Source of the DNA: JAMXLO01 sp037201625
GTDB lineage: Bacteria > Pseudomonadota > Alphaproteobacteria > Acetobacterales > Acetobacteraceae
DNA: 64,000 bases
NCBI GenBank assembly: GCA_037201625.1
Contig: JBBCGR010000004.1
Location: 248,001 to 312,000 of the forward strand
Reading direction: 5' to 3'
In this document: positions 46,565 through 55,462 of the stretch, one piece after another
Position numbering within the stretch: the first letter of the stretch is position 1
How the letters are laid out: every line of letters begins with the position of its first letter
Made by a program: the position numbers and the translations under genes
The notes under the pieces: generated by a model
What the model saw: only the letters and a program-made list of their open reading frames with translations
Databases searched by the model: none
What the model was told of the DNA's origin: nothing

Positions 46565-47454
46565 GCACGACCACCGTTGCCGCGAGCCCGGCCGTTGCGC
46601 GCCAGCCCGTCGTGCCGCGCAGCCCGAGCCAGCTTGCGCTGCGCCGCTTCCTGCATCGCCCGGTCGCCGTCGCAGGCCTCGTGGTGATCGTGCTGTTCAT
46701 CGGCGTGGCCATCCTGGCGCCGGTCATCACGCCGTACGATCCGGTGCAGACCAGTTGGACCGCGATCCGCAAGGCGCCGTCACTCGCCCACTGGATGGGC
46801 ACCGACGAGAACGGGCGCGACGTGCTGGCCAGGGTGATCTACGGCGCGCGAGCGAGCCTGCTGGCGGGTGTGGTCGCGGTGCTGATCGCAGCGGGCATCG
46901 GCGTGCCGGCGGGGCTGCTGGCGGGCTTCTCCGGCGGCTGGGTCGACAGCGTGCTGAGCCGGATCGTGGATGCGATGCTGGCCTGCCCGTTCCTGATCCT
47001 GGCGATCGCGCTGGCCGCGTTTCTCGGCCCCGACCTGACCAACGCGATGATCGCGATCGGCGTCTCCACCGCACCACGCTTCATGCGCGTGGCGCGCGCG
47101 GCGACGCTGGATGCGGCGAGCAACGACTACGTCGAGGCGGCGCGCGCCATCGGCAATCCCGGCTGGCGCGTCGCGGTGCGCCACGTGCTGCCGAACATCG
47201 TGCCGCCGATCATGGTGCAGGGAACGCTCGCCATCGCCGCCGCGATCATTGCCGAGGCGTCGCTGTCGTTCCTGGGGCTGGGGCAGCAGCCGCCTGCGCC
47301 GTCTTGGGGCTCGATGCTGAACTCGGCGCAGCGCTTCCTGACGCAGGCGCCGTGGCTTGCCGTGTTTCCCGGCTTGGCGATCTTCCTCGCCGTGCTGTCG
47401 TTCAACCTGGTGGGCGACGGACTCCGCGACGCGCTGGATCCGCGCGGCCGCTGA
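46561..47454 (+). CDS. Peptide-type ABC permease (DppC-like), second cluster
   Basis: 297-residue inner-membrane permease. The first helix is VAVAGLVVIVLFIGVAILAP, then HWMGTDENGRDVLARVIYGA, the EAA loop EAARAIGNPGWRVAVRHVLP, and ALDPRGR at the end. The ATG overlaps the preceding stop (ATGA). No ATPase gene follows; nine bases later the convergent fbiC gene ends. This importer must therefore borrow ATPases from elsewhere, for example the fused double ATPase at 12924-14951. Confidence 0.94.
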   Translation: MSTTTVAASPAVARQPVVPRSPSQLALRRFLHRPVAVAGLVVIVLFIGVAILAPVITPYDPVQTSWTAIRKAPSLAHWMGTDENGRDVLARVIYGARASLLAGVVAVLIAAGIGVPAGLLAGFSGGWVDSVLSRIVDAMLACPFLILAIALAAFLGPDLTNAMIAIGVSTAPRFMRVARAATLDAASNDYVEAARAIGNPGWRVAVRHVLPNIVPPIMVQGTLAIAAAIIAEASLSFLGLGQQPPAPSWGSMLNSAQRFLTQAPWLAVFPGLAIFLAVLSFNLVGDGLRDALDPRGR

Positions 47455-47463
47455 CGGCGGTCG

Positions 47464-49809
47464 CTATTCCGCCGCCAGCACCTTGCGCGGTGGCGTCTGC
47501 ACCACCGGCGCCAGCTCCGCCGCATGGAACGAGATGGCGCGCTGCCCCTCGGGTGCCGGCCGGTACAGCGTGTCGCGCTGGACCGGAATGCGGCCGATGC
47601 GGGTGATCAGCGCCTCCATCGCGTCGGGAGGAAACTCCTGCCCGTGCTGCGTGCCGGCGGCGCGCGAGATGCTCTCGTTCATCAGCGTGCCGCCGAGATC
47701 GTTGGCGCCGGCATTCAGGCAGAGCGCCGCGCCGTCCGGCCCCATTTTCACCCATGAGGTCTGGATGTTGGTGATCAGCGGATGCAGCGCCAGCCGCGCC
47801 ACCGCGTGCATCAGCACCGCCTCACGCAGGGTCGGCCCCTTGCGTGCCTGGCCGCGCAGATACATCGGCGCCTCCATGTGCACGAACGGCAGCGGCACGA
47901 ACTCGGTGAAGCCGCCGGTCTCCGCCTGCACGTCACGCAGGCGCAACAGATGGCGCGCCCAGGACACCGGACGTTCGACATGGCCGTACATGATGGTGGA
48001 GGTCGTGCGCAGGCCAAGTTGATGTGCGGTGCGGACCACGTCGAACCACTGCGCCGTGTTCACCTTGTCCGGACAGATGATCGCGCGCACCTCATCGTCG
48101 AGGATCTCGGCCGCGGTGCCGGGCAGCGTGCCGAGACCGGCGTCCTTCAGTCGCGACAGGAACTCGCGCAGCGACAGGCCGAGCGTGGCCGCGCCCTGCG
48201 TCACTTCCAGCGGCGAGAAGGCGTGGACGTGCATATCCGGCAGCGCCGCCTTGATCGCGCGGCAGATGCCGAGATAGGTCTCGCCGGTATAGTCGGGATG
48301 GATGCCGCCTTGCAGGCAGACCTCGGTGGCACCGCGATCCCACGCCTCCTGCGAGCGCCGCACCACCTCATCCAGCGCCAGGTCGTACGGCGTGCCGCGC
48401 AGCGCCTCATGCGTCTTGCCCTTGGAGAAGGCGCAGAACTTGCAGCGGTAGTAACAGATGTTGGTGTAGTTGATGTTGCGGTTGACGACGTAGCGCACGA
48501 CGTCGCCGCTGACCGACTGGCGCAGCGCATCGGCTGCGGTGACGACATGGTCGTAGTCGGCATCGCGCGCGGCGAACAGACGCACGATCTCGGCTTCATC
48601 GAGCCGCGCGCCGGATACCGCCTTGGACACGATGTCGGTGACCGCGGCATCGACGCGGTCCAGCAGCGAGGCGCGGGCCTTCGGCAGCACGGTGAGGCCC
48701 GGCGCCCATTCGTCCTCGCGCGCCCAGCCTTCCGCATCGATCGCGCGGCGGACGCGCGTCGCGATGCCGGGCGCGCACCAGCGCTCGGGCGCGAAGGCAT
48801 AGGCGGGATAGACCGGCAGGCGCTGCACGAGGGTCTTGCCCTTCGCCGCGGTATGCCGTGCCAGCATCTCGATCTCCGGCCACGGCGCCTCGGGATTGAC
48901 GTGGTCCGGGGTCACCGGCGACACGCCACCCCAGTCGTCGATGCCGGCATCGATCAGCCGCGCGTACACGCCGGGCGACAGGTTGGGCGGCGCCTGCACG
49001 TGCACGTCCTCGGGCAGGATCAGCCTGGCGGCGGCGATGGTCCACAGCAGATCGTCCAGGTCCGGCTCCGGCGCATCGGCGCGCTTGGTGTCCGGCTTGG
49101 CGCGGAAGTTCTGCACGATGACTTCCTGGATGTGGCCGTACTGGCCATGCAGGTCGGCGATCGCCTGCAGCGACTCCAGACGCTCGGCGCGCGTCTCGCC
49201 GATGCCGATCAGGATGCCGGTGGTGAACGGCACCGCAAGCTCGCCTGCGATGCGCATCATCTCCAGCCGCACCGCAGGCAACTTGTCGGGTGAGCCGTAA
49301 TGTACGCCGCCCTGCTGGCACAGCCCCTCGCTGGTCGATTCCAGCATGATGCCCATGCTGGCCGACACCTCGCGCAGTGCGGCGATCTCCTCGCGGGTCA
49401 TGATGCCGGGATTCACATGCGGCAGCAGCCCGGTCTCCTTCAGCACCAGTGCGCACATCGCGCGCAGGTACTGGATCGTCGTCTCGTGGCCGAGTTCGGC
49501 CAACGCTTCGCGCGCCGCCCGATAGCGCAACTCGGGCTTGTCGCCGAGCGTGAACAGGGCCTCGGTGCAGCCCGCCGCGGCGCCCGCGCGTGCGATGTCC
49601 AGCACGGCTTCGGCCGACAGATAGGCCGGCTGGCCGGAGCGCGGCCGTTCGGCGAAGGTGCAGTAGTGACACACGTCGCGGCACAGATGCGTCAGAGGAA
49701 TGAACACCTTGCGCGAGTAGGAGACCAGCCCCCCATGCGCCGCGTCGCGCCTGGCGGCCGCGCGGGCAATGAGTGAGTCCAGCGACGCCGTTTCGATGTC
49801 GTTCATCAT
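47464..49809 (-). CDS. fbiC: FO synthase (CofG-CofH fusion, coenzyme F420 biosynthesis)
   Basis: 781-residue fused radical-SAM enzyme that makes 7,8-didemethyl-8-hydroxy-5-deazariboflavin (FO), the chromophore of F420, from tyrosine and a ribityl-diaminouracil. The CofG-like half has its 4Fe-4S motif CRDVCHYC (Cys43, 47, 50) and the CofH-like half CYYRCKFC (Cys452, 456, 459). Other segments are GETRAERLESLQAI, QNFRAKPDT and MYGHVERPVSWARHL. The ATG overlaps the TGA of an upstream LLM oxidoreductase remnant (ATGA). Divergent neighbours include F420-type LLM oxidoreductases, so the enzyme's product and its users are encoded together. fbiA, fbiB and cofC are not in the window. Confidence 0.95.
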   Translation of the reverse strand: MMNDIETASLDSLIARAAARRDAAHGGLVSYSRKVFIPLTHLCRDVCHYCTFAERPRSGQPAYLSAEAVLDIARAGAAAGCTEALFTLGDKPELRYRAAREALAELGHETTIQYLRAMCALVLKETGLLPHVNPGIMTREEIAALREVSASMGIMLESTSEGLCQQGGVHYGSPDKLPAVRLEMMRIAGELAVPFTTGILIGIGETRAERLESLQAIADLHGQYGHIQEVIVQNFRAKPDTKRADAPEPDLDDLLWTIAAARLILPEDVHVQAPPNLSPGVYARLIDAGIDDWGGVSPVTPDHVNPEAPWPEIEMLARHTAAKGKTLVQRLPVYPAYAFAPERWCAPGIATRVRRAIDAEGWAREDEWAPGLTVLPKARASLLDRVDAAVTDIVSKAVSGARLDEAEIVRLFAARDADYDHVVTAADALRQSVSGDVVRYVVNRNINYTNICYYRCKFCAFSKGKTHEALRGTPYDLALDEVVRRSQEAWDRGATEVCLQGGIHPDYTGETYLGICRAIKAALPDMHVHAFSPLEVTQGAATLGLSLREFLSRLKDAGLGTLPGTAAEILDDEVRAIICPDKVNTAQWFDVVRTAHQLGLRTTSTIMYGHVERPVSWARHLLRLRDVQAETGGFTEFVPLPFVHMEAPMYLRGQARKGPTLREAVLMHAVARLALHPLITNIQTSWVKMGPDGAALCLNAGANDLGGTLMNESISRAAGTQHGQEFPPDAMEALITRIGRIPVQRDTLYRPAPEGQRAISFHAAELAPVVQTPPRKVLAAE

Positions 49810-50045
49810 GCCTTGCGTACCACTTCCTCGCCAAAGCGCCGGATCATCTCCAGCGTCTCCTCGATCGTCGCCCGTTGCAGAGACAGGATCGCGTGCCACA
49901 CACCGGCCCTCTCCAGCGCCACCACGCGTGCCAGCATGTCCGAGGCGGAGCCGCCGAACAACTGCCGGCCATCAGGACCCTGCCGCGCGCCCCGCACGGC
50001 CGGCCGAACCGAAGCGGTCCGCCACAGCATGTAGACCGCGCCTGG
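49806..50045 (-). pseudogene. C-terminal remnant of an LLM oxidoreductase
   Basis: About 80 codons read like the last quarter of an LLM-class oxidoreductase: PGAVYMLWRTASVRPA, then DGRQLFGGSASDMLARVVAL and ATIEETLEMIRRFGEEVVRK. This lines up with DGQRKLFTGGAADYAGDIRS and ATLEATIDNMKRFRDEVITK of the gene at 50156. The other 240 or so residues are absent; beyond 50045 the frame is unrelated and the divergent intact LLM gene begins at 50156. Its TGA overlaps the fbiC ATG, indicating that an intact LLM gene once headed an LLM-fbiC operon. Confidence 0.65.
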
Positions 50046-50155
50046 CGTCGCGCAAGCGGTCGGCTGGTCCGCCTCGTGGGTTCCCCCCTCTCTGCGTGCT
50101 TCGGACGGATCGTGTGCTATCGTCGCGGCCGACGCAATTCGAGCGGAGGGAACAA

Positions 50156-51109
50156 ATGCAGATCGGGTGCAGCGCGCCAACCAGCGGACCCCTGATCGCG
50201 CCGGACAGCCTGGTGCGCATCGCCACCGAAGCCGAGGCCCTCGGTTTCGACTATGTCACCGTGAGCGATCACGTGATGATCCCGAAGAGCATCGCCTCGC
50301 GCTATCCGTACAGCGATTCGGGCGAATTTCCTTCGGGCGCCGGCGCCGACCGGCTGGAGCAGTTGACAGCAGCTGCCTTCATTGCCGCGGCCACGTCGAA
50401 GCTGCGGATCGTTACTTCGGTGATGGTGGTGCCGCATCGGCCGGCGGTGCTGACCGCGAAGATCCTGGCGACGATCGACTACCTGTCGAAGGGGCGGCTG
50501 ACGCTGGGCATCGGCGCCGGCTGGTGCAAGGAGGAGTTCGAGGCGATCGGTGCGCCGCCGTTCGAGGATCGCGGCGTGGTCACCGACGAATGGATGATGG
50601 CCTGCAAGGAACTGTGGACCAGCGACGATCCGAAGTTCGACGGCAAATACGTGAAGTTCGCCGACGTGGTGTTCACGCCGAAGCCGGTGCAGGCGCCGAT
50701 CCCGATCTGGGTCGGCGGTGAGAGCGGCCCGGCGCTGCGGCGTACCGCGAAATACGCCGATGGCTGGTATCCGATCGGCACCAACCCGCAATTCCCGATG
50801 GACACGCTCACCCGGTTTGCCGCGGGTGTGGCGAAGCTGCGCGACCTGACGGTGAAGGCCGGGCGTGACCCTGCGGCGGTGACGCTCGCCTACCGCGTGT
50901 CGTCGAATCCCGAGGCGCAGCCGAAGGGAACCGTGGATGGCCAGCGCAAGCTGTTCACCGGCGGCGCGGCCGACTATGCGGGCGACATCCGCTCGCTGAC
51001 GGAGGTGGGCGTGACCGCGTTCGACTTCGGCCTGTTCGGCGCGACGCTCGAGGCGACGATCGACAACATGAAGCGGTTCCGCGACGAGGTGATCACGAAG
51101 GTGCGGTAG
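50156..51109 (+). CDS. LLM-class F420-dependent oxidoreductase, tandem copy 1
   Basis: 317-residue TIM-barrel luciferase-like monooxygenase/F420-dependent reductase. Family segments are EAEALGFDYVTVSDHVMIPK, VMVVPHRPAVLTAKILATID, GRLTLGIGAGWCKEEFEAIG and PKPVQAPIPIWVGGESGPAL. The absence of flavin-monooxygenase partner genes and the adjacent fbiC favour F420 over FMN as cofactor. The ATG is preceded by GGAGGG. It is closely related to the next gene (51230) and probably arose by tandem duplication. The TAG stop overlaps the start of the dispersed repeat. Substrate unknown. Confidence 0.9.
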   Translation: MQIGCSAPTSGPLIAPDSLVRIATEAEALGFDYVTVSDHVMIPKSIASRYPYSDSGEFPSGAGADRLEQLTAAAFIAAATSKLRIVTSVMVVPHRPAVLTAKILATIDYLSKGRLTLGIGAGWCKEEFEAIGAPPFEDRGVVTDEWMMACKELWTSDDPKFDGKYVKFADVVFTPKPVQAPIPIWVGGESGPALRRTAKYADGWYPIGTNPQFPMDTLTRFAAGVAKLRDLTVKAGRDPAAVTLAYRVSSNPEAQPKGTVDGQRKLFTGGAADYAGDIRSLTEVGVTAFDFGLFGATLEATIDNMKRFRDEVITKVR

Positions 51110-51206
51110 AGCGTGATCTGCACAGATGAAATCACCGGAGCGGTGAATCACGCTCTCAGACGAAGTGCTAAAGCGGATTCCGTGAGCCTACGCGAACGGA
51201 ATCCGC
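51108..51206. repeat. Dispersed two-hairpin repeat, copy 3 (complete)
   Basis: Hairpin A: AGAGCGTGAT (51108-51117) and ATCACGCTCT (51147-51156). Hairpin B: GCGGATTCCGT (51173-51183) and ACGGAATCCGC (51196-51206), a perfect 11-bp stem. The element starts inside the TAG stop of the first LLM gene and ends 23 bases before the second. It sits between two tandem paralogues, so it may have been laid down after, or helped, their duplication. Confidence 0.88.
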
Positions 51207-51229
51207 GGTAGTGCGCGGCGGAGGTTTGC

Positions 51230-52183
51230 ATGCAGATCGGCTTCAACGCACCGACCACCGGTCCGCTGATCGAACCGGACAGCCTGTGCCGCATCATCAC
51301 CGAGGGTGAGGCGCTGGGCTTCGACTACACGACGATCAGCGACCACATCATGGTGCCGCGCAATCTCGACTCGAAATATCCTTATACTGACACTGGGGAG
51401 TTTCCGGCCGGGACCGCGGCGGCCTGGCTCGACCAGCTCACCACCACCGCCTTCATCGCGGCGCTGACGACGAAGCTGCGCTTCGTGCTGTCGGTGATGG
51501 TGGTGCCGCATCGGCCGGCGGTGCTGACCGCGAAGATGCTGGCCACGATCGACACTCTCTCGAAGGGCCGGCTGACGCTCGGCATCGGCGTCGGCTGGTG
51601 CCGCGAGGAGTTCGAGGCGATCGGTGCCGCGCCGTTCGACGACCGTGGCCTGGTCACCGACGAATGGATGATGGCGTGCAAGGAGTTGTGGACGAGCGAC
51701 GATCCGACGTTCGACGGCAAATACGTGAAGTTCTCCGACGTCGTGTTCACGCCGAAGCCGGTGCAGCAGCCGGTCCCGATCTGGGTGGGCGGTGAGAGCG
51801 GACCGGCGCTGCGCCGTACCGCGCGCTACGCCGATTGCTGGTATCCGGTCGGCACCAACCCGCAATTCCCGATGAACACATCCGGTCGGTTGAAGGCCGG
51901 CCTGGCGCGTTTCCGTGCGGCGGTGGAAAAGGCCGGGCGCGATCCGGCGAGCGTGGCCGTCGCGCTGCGCGTCCTGGTCGGACCATCGGCACGGCCGCGG
52001 CGCAGCGTGGATGGCGAGGCCGAGATGTTCACCGGTGGCACCGCCGACTATGCCGCCGACATCAGGGTGCTGCAGGATCTTGGCTTCGGTGCGGTGGACG
52101 TACGGCTGTTCGGTGCTTCGCTCGATAGCACGATCGACAACATGCGCCGCTTCAGCGACGAGGTGATCGCGAAGGTGCGATAG
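51230..52183 (+). CDS. LLM-class F420-dependent oxidoreductase, tandem copy 2
   Basis: 317 residues, the same length as its neighbour and with long shared stretches (SVMVVPHRPAVLTAK, GRLTLGIGVGWCREEFEAIG, TDEWMMACKELWTSDDPTFD, PIWVGGESGPALRRTARYAD). The same TIM-barrel fold and probable F420 use apply. Differences cluster in the N-terminal PYTDTGEFPAGTAAAWLDQ and the C-terminal third, suggesting divergent substrates. The ATG follows GGAGG. It is 12 bases upstream of a third, more distant LLM gene, so the two are probably co-transcribed. Confidence 0.9.
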   Translation: MQIGFNAPTTGPLIEPDSLCRIITEGEALGFDYTTISDHIMVPRNLDSKYPYTDTGEFPAGTAAAWLDQLTTTAFIAALTTKLRFVLSVMVVPHRPAVLTAKMLATIDTLSKGRLTLGIGVGWCREEFEAIGAAPFDDRGLVTDEWMMACKELWTSDDPTFDGKYVKFSDVVFTPKPVQQPVPIWVGGESGPALRRTARYADCWYPVGTNPQFPMNTSGRLKAGLARFRAAVEKAGRDPASVAVALRVLVGPSARPRRSVDGEAEMFTGGTADYAADIRVLQDLGFGAVDVRLFGASLDSTIDNMRRFSDEVIAKVR

Positions 52184-52195
52184 GGAGGATTTGCG

Positions 52196-53236
52196 ATGCA
52201 GCTTGGCATGACGATGCGGATCAACGGCGCGTCGCCGAAGCTCGGCATGGACGAGGTGCTGGAGGCCGAGAGGCTCGGTTTCGAGTCGGTGTGGTCGGGC
52301 GAGGCCTGGGGCACCGATGCGGTCTCGCCGGCGGCGTGGGTGCTGGCGCGCACCACGCGGATCAAGGCCGGCACCGCAATCATGCAAATGCAGGCTCGCA
52401 CTCCGTCCTGCGCGGCGATGACCGCGATGACCCTGAATGCGCTGTCCGGCGGCCGGTTCCTGCTGGGCGTCGGGCCGTCCGGACCGCAGGTGATCGAGGG
52501 TTGGCACGGCGTCGCCTATGGCAAGCCGCTCGCGCGCACGAAGGAGTATATCGAGATCATCCGCAAGGCGCTCGCGCGCGAGGCGCCGCTGACCTACGAG
52601 GGTGAACATTACCATATTCCCTACGCAGGTCCGGGCGCGACCGGCCTCGGCAAGCCGCTGCGCAGCATCGTGCACGGCGATCCGGGGATGAAGATCTACA
52701 CCGCGTCGATCACGCCGAACGGGTTGCGCATGGCGGGCGAGGTGTCGGACGGCACGCTGCCGATCTGGTTCTCGCCGGAGCAGGCGGACCAGGTGGTGAA
52801 GCCGGTGCTCGACGGTCGTGCCAGGGCGGGCAAGCCGCGCGACCTGACAGGCTTCGACCTGGCGCCGTATGTGAAGATCAGCCTGGGCGACGACCTGGAG
52901 AAGTGCCGCGACGCGCTGCGGCCGAATCTCGCGCTGTATATCGGCGGGATGGGCGCGCGCTCGAAGAATTTCTACAACGATTTCGCCGTGCGGCTTGGCT
53001 ACGAGGAGGCGGCGGCGAAGATCCAGGATCTCTACCTGGACGGCCACAAGAAGGACGCCGAAGCGCTGGTCCCCGACAGGCTGATCGACGAGATCGCGCT
53101 GGTGGGAAGTGCCGACCGGATCAGGGATCGGCTGCAGGCGTGGCAGCAGGTGGCGAAGGACGGCAAGCTCACCACCATGGTGCTGACCGGCGCGTCGGTC
53201 GATGCGCTGCGCGTTGTTGCGGAGGCAGTGCTGTAG
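52196..53236 (+). CDS. LLM-class oxidoreductase (Mer/MSMEG-type)
   Basis: 346-residue luciferase-like TIM barrel of a different branch from the two preceding ones, nearer to the 5,10-methylenetetrahydromethanopterin reductase-like F420 enzymes: EAERLGFESVWSGEAWGTDA, TAIMQMQARTPSCAAMTAMT, GGRFLLGVGPSGPQVIEGWH and KIYTASITPNGLRMAGEVSD. Its last part, LVGSADRIRDRLQAWQQVAK, is the family end. The ATG has GGGAGG upstream. It is third in a row of LLM genes and is followed by a crotonase/3-hydroxyacyl-CoA dehydrogenase gene, suggesting that the F420 enzymes act on a compound later handled by beta-oxidation; this link is inferred from order only. Confidence 0.88.
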   Translation: MQLGMTMRINGASPKLGMDEVLEAERLGFESVWSGEAWGTDAVSPAAWVLARTTRIKAGTAIMQMQARTPSCAAMTAMTLNALSGGRFLLGVGPSGPQVIEGWHGVAYGKPLARTKEYIEIIRKALAREAPLTYEGEHYHIPYAGPGATGLGKPLRSIVHGDPGMKIYTASITPNGLRMAGEVSDGTLPIWFSPEQADQVVKPVLDGRARAGKPRDLTGFDLAPYVKISLGDDLEKCRDALRPNLALYIGGMGARSKNFYNDFAVRLGYEEAAAKIQDLYLDGHKKDAEALVPDRLIDEIALVGSADRIRDRLQAWQQVAKDGKLTTMVLTGASVDALRVVAEAVL

Positions 53237-53301
53237 CGCACGGCATGGACGGCGGACCGCGCGCTCCATAACCTGCCGCCAGGTAGGGAGACGCAGCACC
53301 C

Positions 53302-55416
53302 ATGAGCGGAGCATCACCGGTCAGCCTGGAACGCCAGGGCGACATCGGCATCATCACGGTCAACTATCCGCCGGTGAATGCGCTCGGCCCGGGTGTTGCC
53401 GAGGGGATCAAGGACTGCCTGGCGCGCGGCAACACCGACCCGGCGATCAAGGTCATGGTGCTGGTCGGGGCAGGGCGCAGCTTCATCGCGGGCGCCGACA
53501 TCCGCGGCTTCGGCACGAACCGCCCGCGCCTGCCGCTCGGGCAGCGCGTCTACGACACGCTCGATGCCAGCGAGAAGCCGGTGATCGCCGCGATCCACGG
53601 CTATGCGTTGGGCGGTGGGCTGGAGATCGCGATGGCCTGCCACTACCGCATGGCGCTGCCCAGCGCGAAGGTCGGCCTGCCGGAAGTCCTGATCGGCATC
53701 CTGCCCGGAGGTGGCGGCACGCAGCGGCTGCCTCGTCTCGTGGGCGTCAAGGCGGCGCTCGACATGATCACCACCGGCCGCCATGTGCCGGCGCCGGAGG
53801 CGAAACGTCTCGGCATCATCGATGAGTTGCTGCCCGAGAACGCCGACCTGCTGGCCAGCGCCATCGCCTACGCCACCCGCATCATGGATGTGCGTCCGCT
53901 GCCGCGCGTGCGCGACCGGGCGATGCACCTGGAGGATCGCGGGATCTTCGATGCCACGCGCAAGTCGATCGCGCGGCGTGCGCGCAACCAGAAGGCGCCG
54001 TACCACTGCATCGCGGCGGTCGAGGCCGCGTGCTTCATGGGCTTCGACGAGGGCTGCCGGCGCGAGGCCGATCTGTTCAAGGAGTTGGAGGACAGCCCCG
54101 AGGCGCGTGCGCTGCGCTATGCATTCTTCATCGAGCGCGAGGTGGCGCGGCTGCCGGACGTACCGGCCAAGGTGCCGGCGCGCGACTTCACGACGGCCGC
54201 CGTGGTGGGCGCCGGCACGATGGGCGGCGGCATCGCCATGAGCTTTGCCGACTTCGGACTGCCGGTGAAGATCATGGACGCGACGCAGGAGGCACTCGAT
54301 CGCGGCATGCAGCGCATCCGCGACAATTATGCGACCTCGGTGAAGCGCGGCTCGCTGACCGAGGACGAGATGAAGCGCCGCCTCGCGCGAATCGAGGCGG
54401 TGACGGGCTATGAGGACATCGCCGACTGCGACCTGGTGATCGAAGCGGTGTTCGAGGAAATGGATGTCAAGAAGCCGATCTTCGCCAGGCTGGACGAGGT
54501 GATGAAGCCGGGCGCGATGCTGTTCTCGAACACATCGGCGCTGGACGTGGACCAGCTTGCGGCGATGACGAAGCGGCCGCAGGACGTCGCGGGCACGCAT
54601 TTCTTCAGCCCGGCCAACGTGATGAAGCTGCTCGAGGTGGTGCGTGGCAAATCCTCTTCGCCGCAGACCCTGGCGACCGCCATGCAGTTGGGGCGGCGCA
54701 TCGGCAAGATCTCGGCGATGGCGGGCAACACCGATGGTTTCGTTGCCAACCGATCGCGCGCGCCGTTCAACGCGGAGATGGTGATCCTGCTGGAGGAGGG
54801 CTGCCTGCCCGAGCAGGTCGACAAGGTGATGGTGGAGTTCGGCTACCCGATGGGACCGTTCGCCGTCGGCGATCTTGCCGGACTCGACATCAGTGCCGCC
54901 GGTCGACGGCGTCGCGCCGCGGCCAATCCCGACTACCGCAAGCTGCCGATCGCCGACCGCCTGGTGGAACTCGGCCGCTATGGGCAGAAGACCGGCGCGG
55001 GCTGGTATCGCTACGAGAAGGGCGACCGCACGCCGTACCCCGATCCCCTGGTGGCAGCGATCATCAAGGAGGTCGCGGCCGAACTCGGCGTGCCGCAGCG
55101 CGAGTTCACCGACCAGGAGATCCTGCGGCGGCTGCTGTACTCCGCGGTGAACGAGGCGTGCAAGATCCTGGAGGAAGGCAAGGCGTACCGCGCCAGCGAC
55201 GTCGACGTGATGTGGCTGCACGGCTTCGGTTTCCCGCGCTATCGCGGCGGCCTGTTCTTCTGGGCCGATACCATCGGCACGCGCGAGGTGTACAATCAGA
55301 TCGCGGCCTGGCATCAGCAATTCGGGGAACGCTGGGCGCCGTCGCGGCTGTTGCGCGACCTCGCCGACTCGGGGACACCGTTCCGCGAGGCCAAGGCCGC
55401 AGCTTTCGTGCCTTAG
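53302..55416 (+). CDS. Bifunctional enoyl-CoA hydratase / 3-hydroxyacyl-CoA dehydrogenase
   Basis: 704-residue FadB/FadJ-like beta-oxidation protein. The N-terminal crotonase domain (1-190) has the oxyanion segment FIAGADIRGF and both catalytic Glu: GGGLEIAMAC and GLPEVLIGILPGGGGTQRL. The NAD-binding domain starts at VVGAGTMGGGIAMSF (about 296) and carries the catalytic His in GTHFFSPANVMKLLEVV. The C-terminal dehydrogenase domain duplication follows (NEACKILEEGKAYRASDVDV). Hydration and then NAD-dependent oxidation of 2-enoyl-CoA give 3-ketoacyl-CoA. The next gene encodes an acyl-CoA dehydrogenase; no thiolase is in the window. Confidence 0.94.
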   Translation: MSGASPVSLERQGDIGIITVNYPPVNALGPGVAEGIKDCLARGNTDPAIKVMVLVGAGRSFIAGADIRGFGTNRPRLPLGQRVYDTLDASEKPVIAAIHGYALGGGLEIAMACHYRMALPSAKVGLPEVLIGILPGGGGTQRLPRLVGVKAALDMITTGRHVPAPEAKRLGIIDELLPENADLLASAIAYATRIMDVRPLPRVRDRAMHLEDRGIFDATRKSIARRARNQKAPYHCIAAVEAACFMGFDEGCRREADLFKELEDSPEARALRYAFFIEREVARLPDVPAKVPARDFTTAAVVGAGTMGGGIAMSFADFGLPVKIMDATQEALDRGMQRIRDNYATSVKRGSLTEDEMKRRLARIEAVTGYEDIADCDLVIEAVFEEMDVKKPIFARLDEVMKPGAMLFSNTSALDVDQLAAMTKRPQDVAGTHFFSPANVMKLLEVVRGKSSSPQTLATAMQLGRRIGKISAMAGNTDGFVANRSRAPFNAEMVILLEEGCLPEQVDKVMVEFGYPMGPFAVGDLAGLDISAAGRRRRAAANPDYRKLPIADRLVELGRYGQKTGAGWYRYEKGDRTPYPDPLVAAIIKEVAAELGVPQREFTDQEILRRLLYSAVNEACKILEEGKAYRASDVDVMWLHGFGFPRYRGGLFFWADTIGTREVYNQIAAWHQQFGERWAPSRLLRDLADSGTPFREAKAAAFVP

Positions 55417-55454
55417 CGGGTTCGTGCCGTAACAGCCTTCGCGCCGTAACAGGG
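55405..55454. repeat. Three imperfect 16-17-nt tandem repeats
   Basis: TTCGTGCCTTAGCGGG (from 55405), TTCGTGCCGTAACAGCC (55421) and TTCGCGCCGTAACAGGG (55438) follow one another. They span the end of the FadB-like gene (its TAG lies in the first unit) and the ribosome-binding region of the acyl-CoA dehydrogenase gene. This is probably a slippage duplication. Confidence 0.6.
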
Positions 55455-55462
55455 GGGTGACA

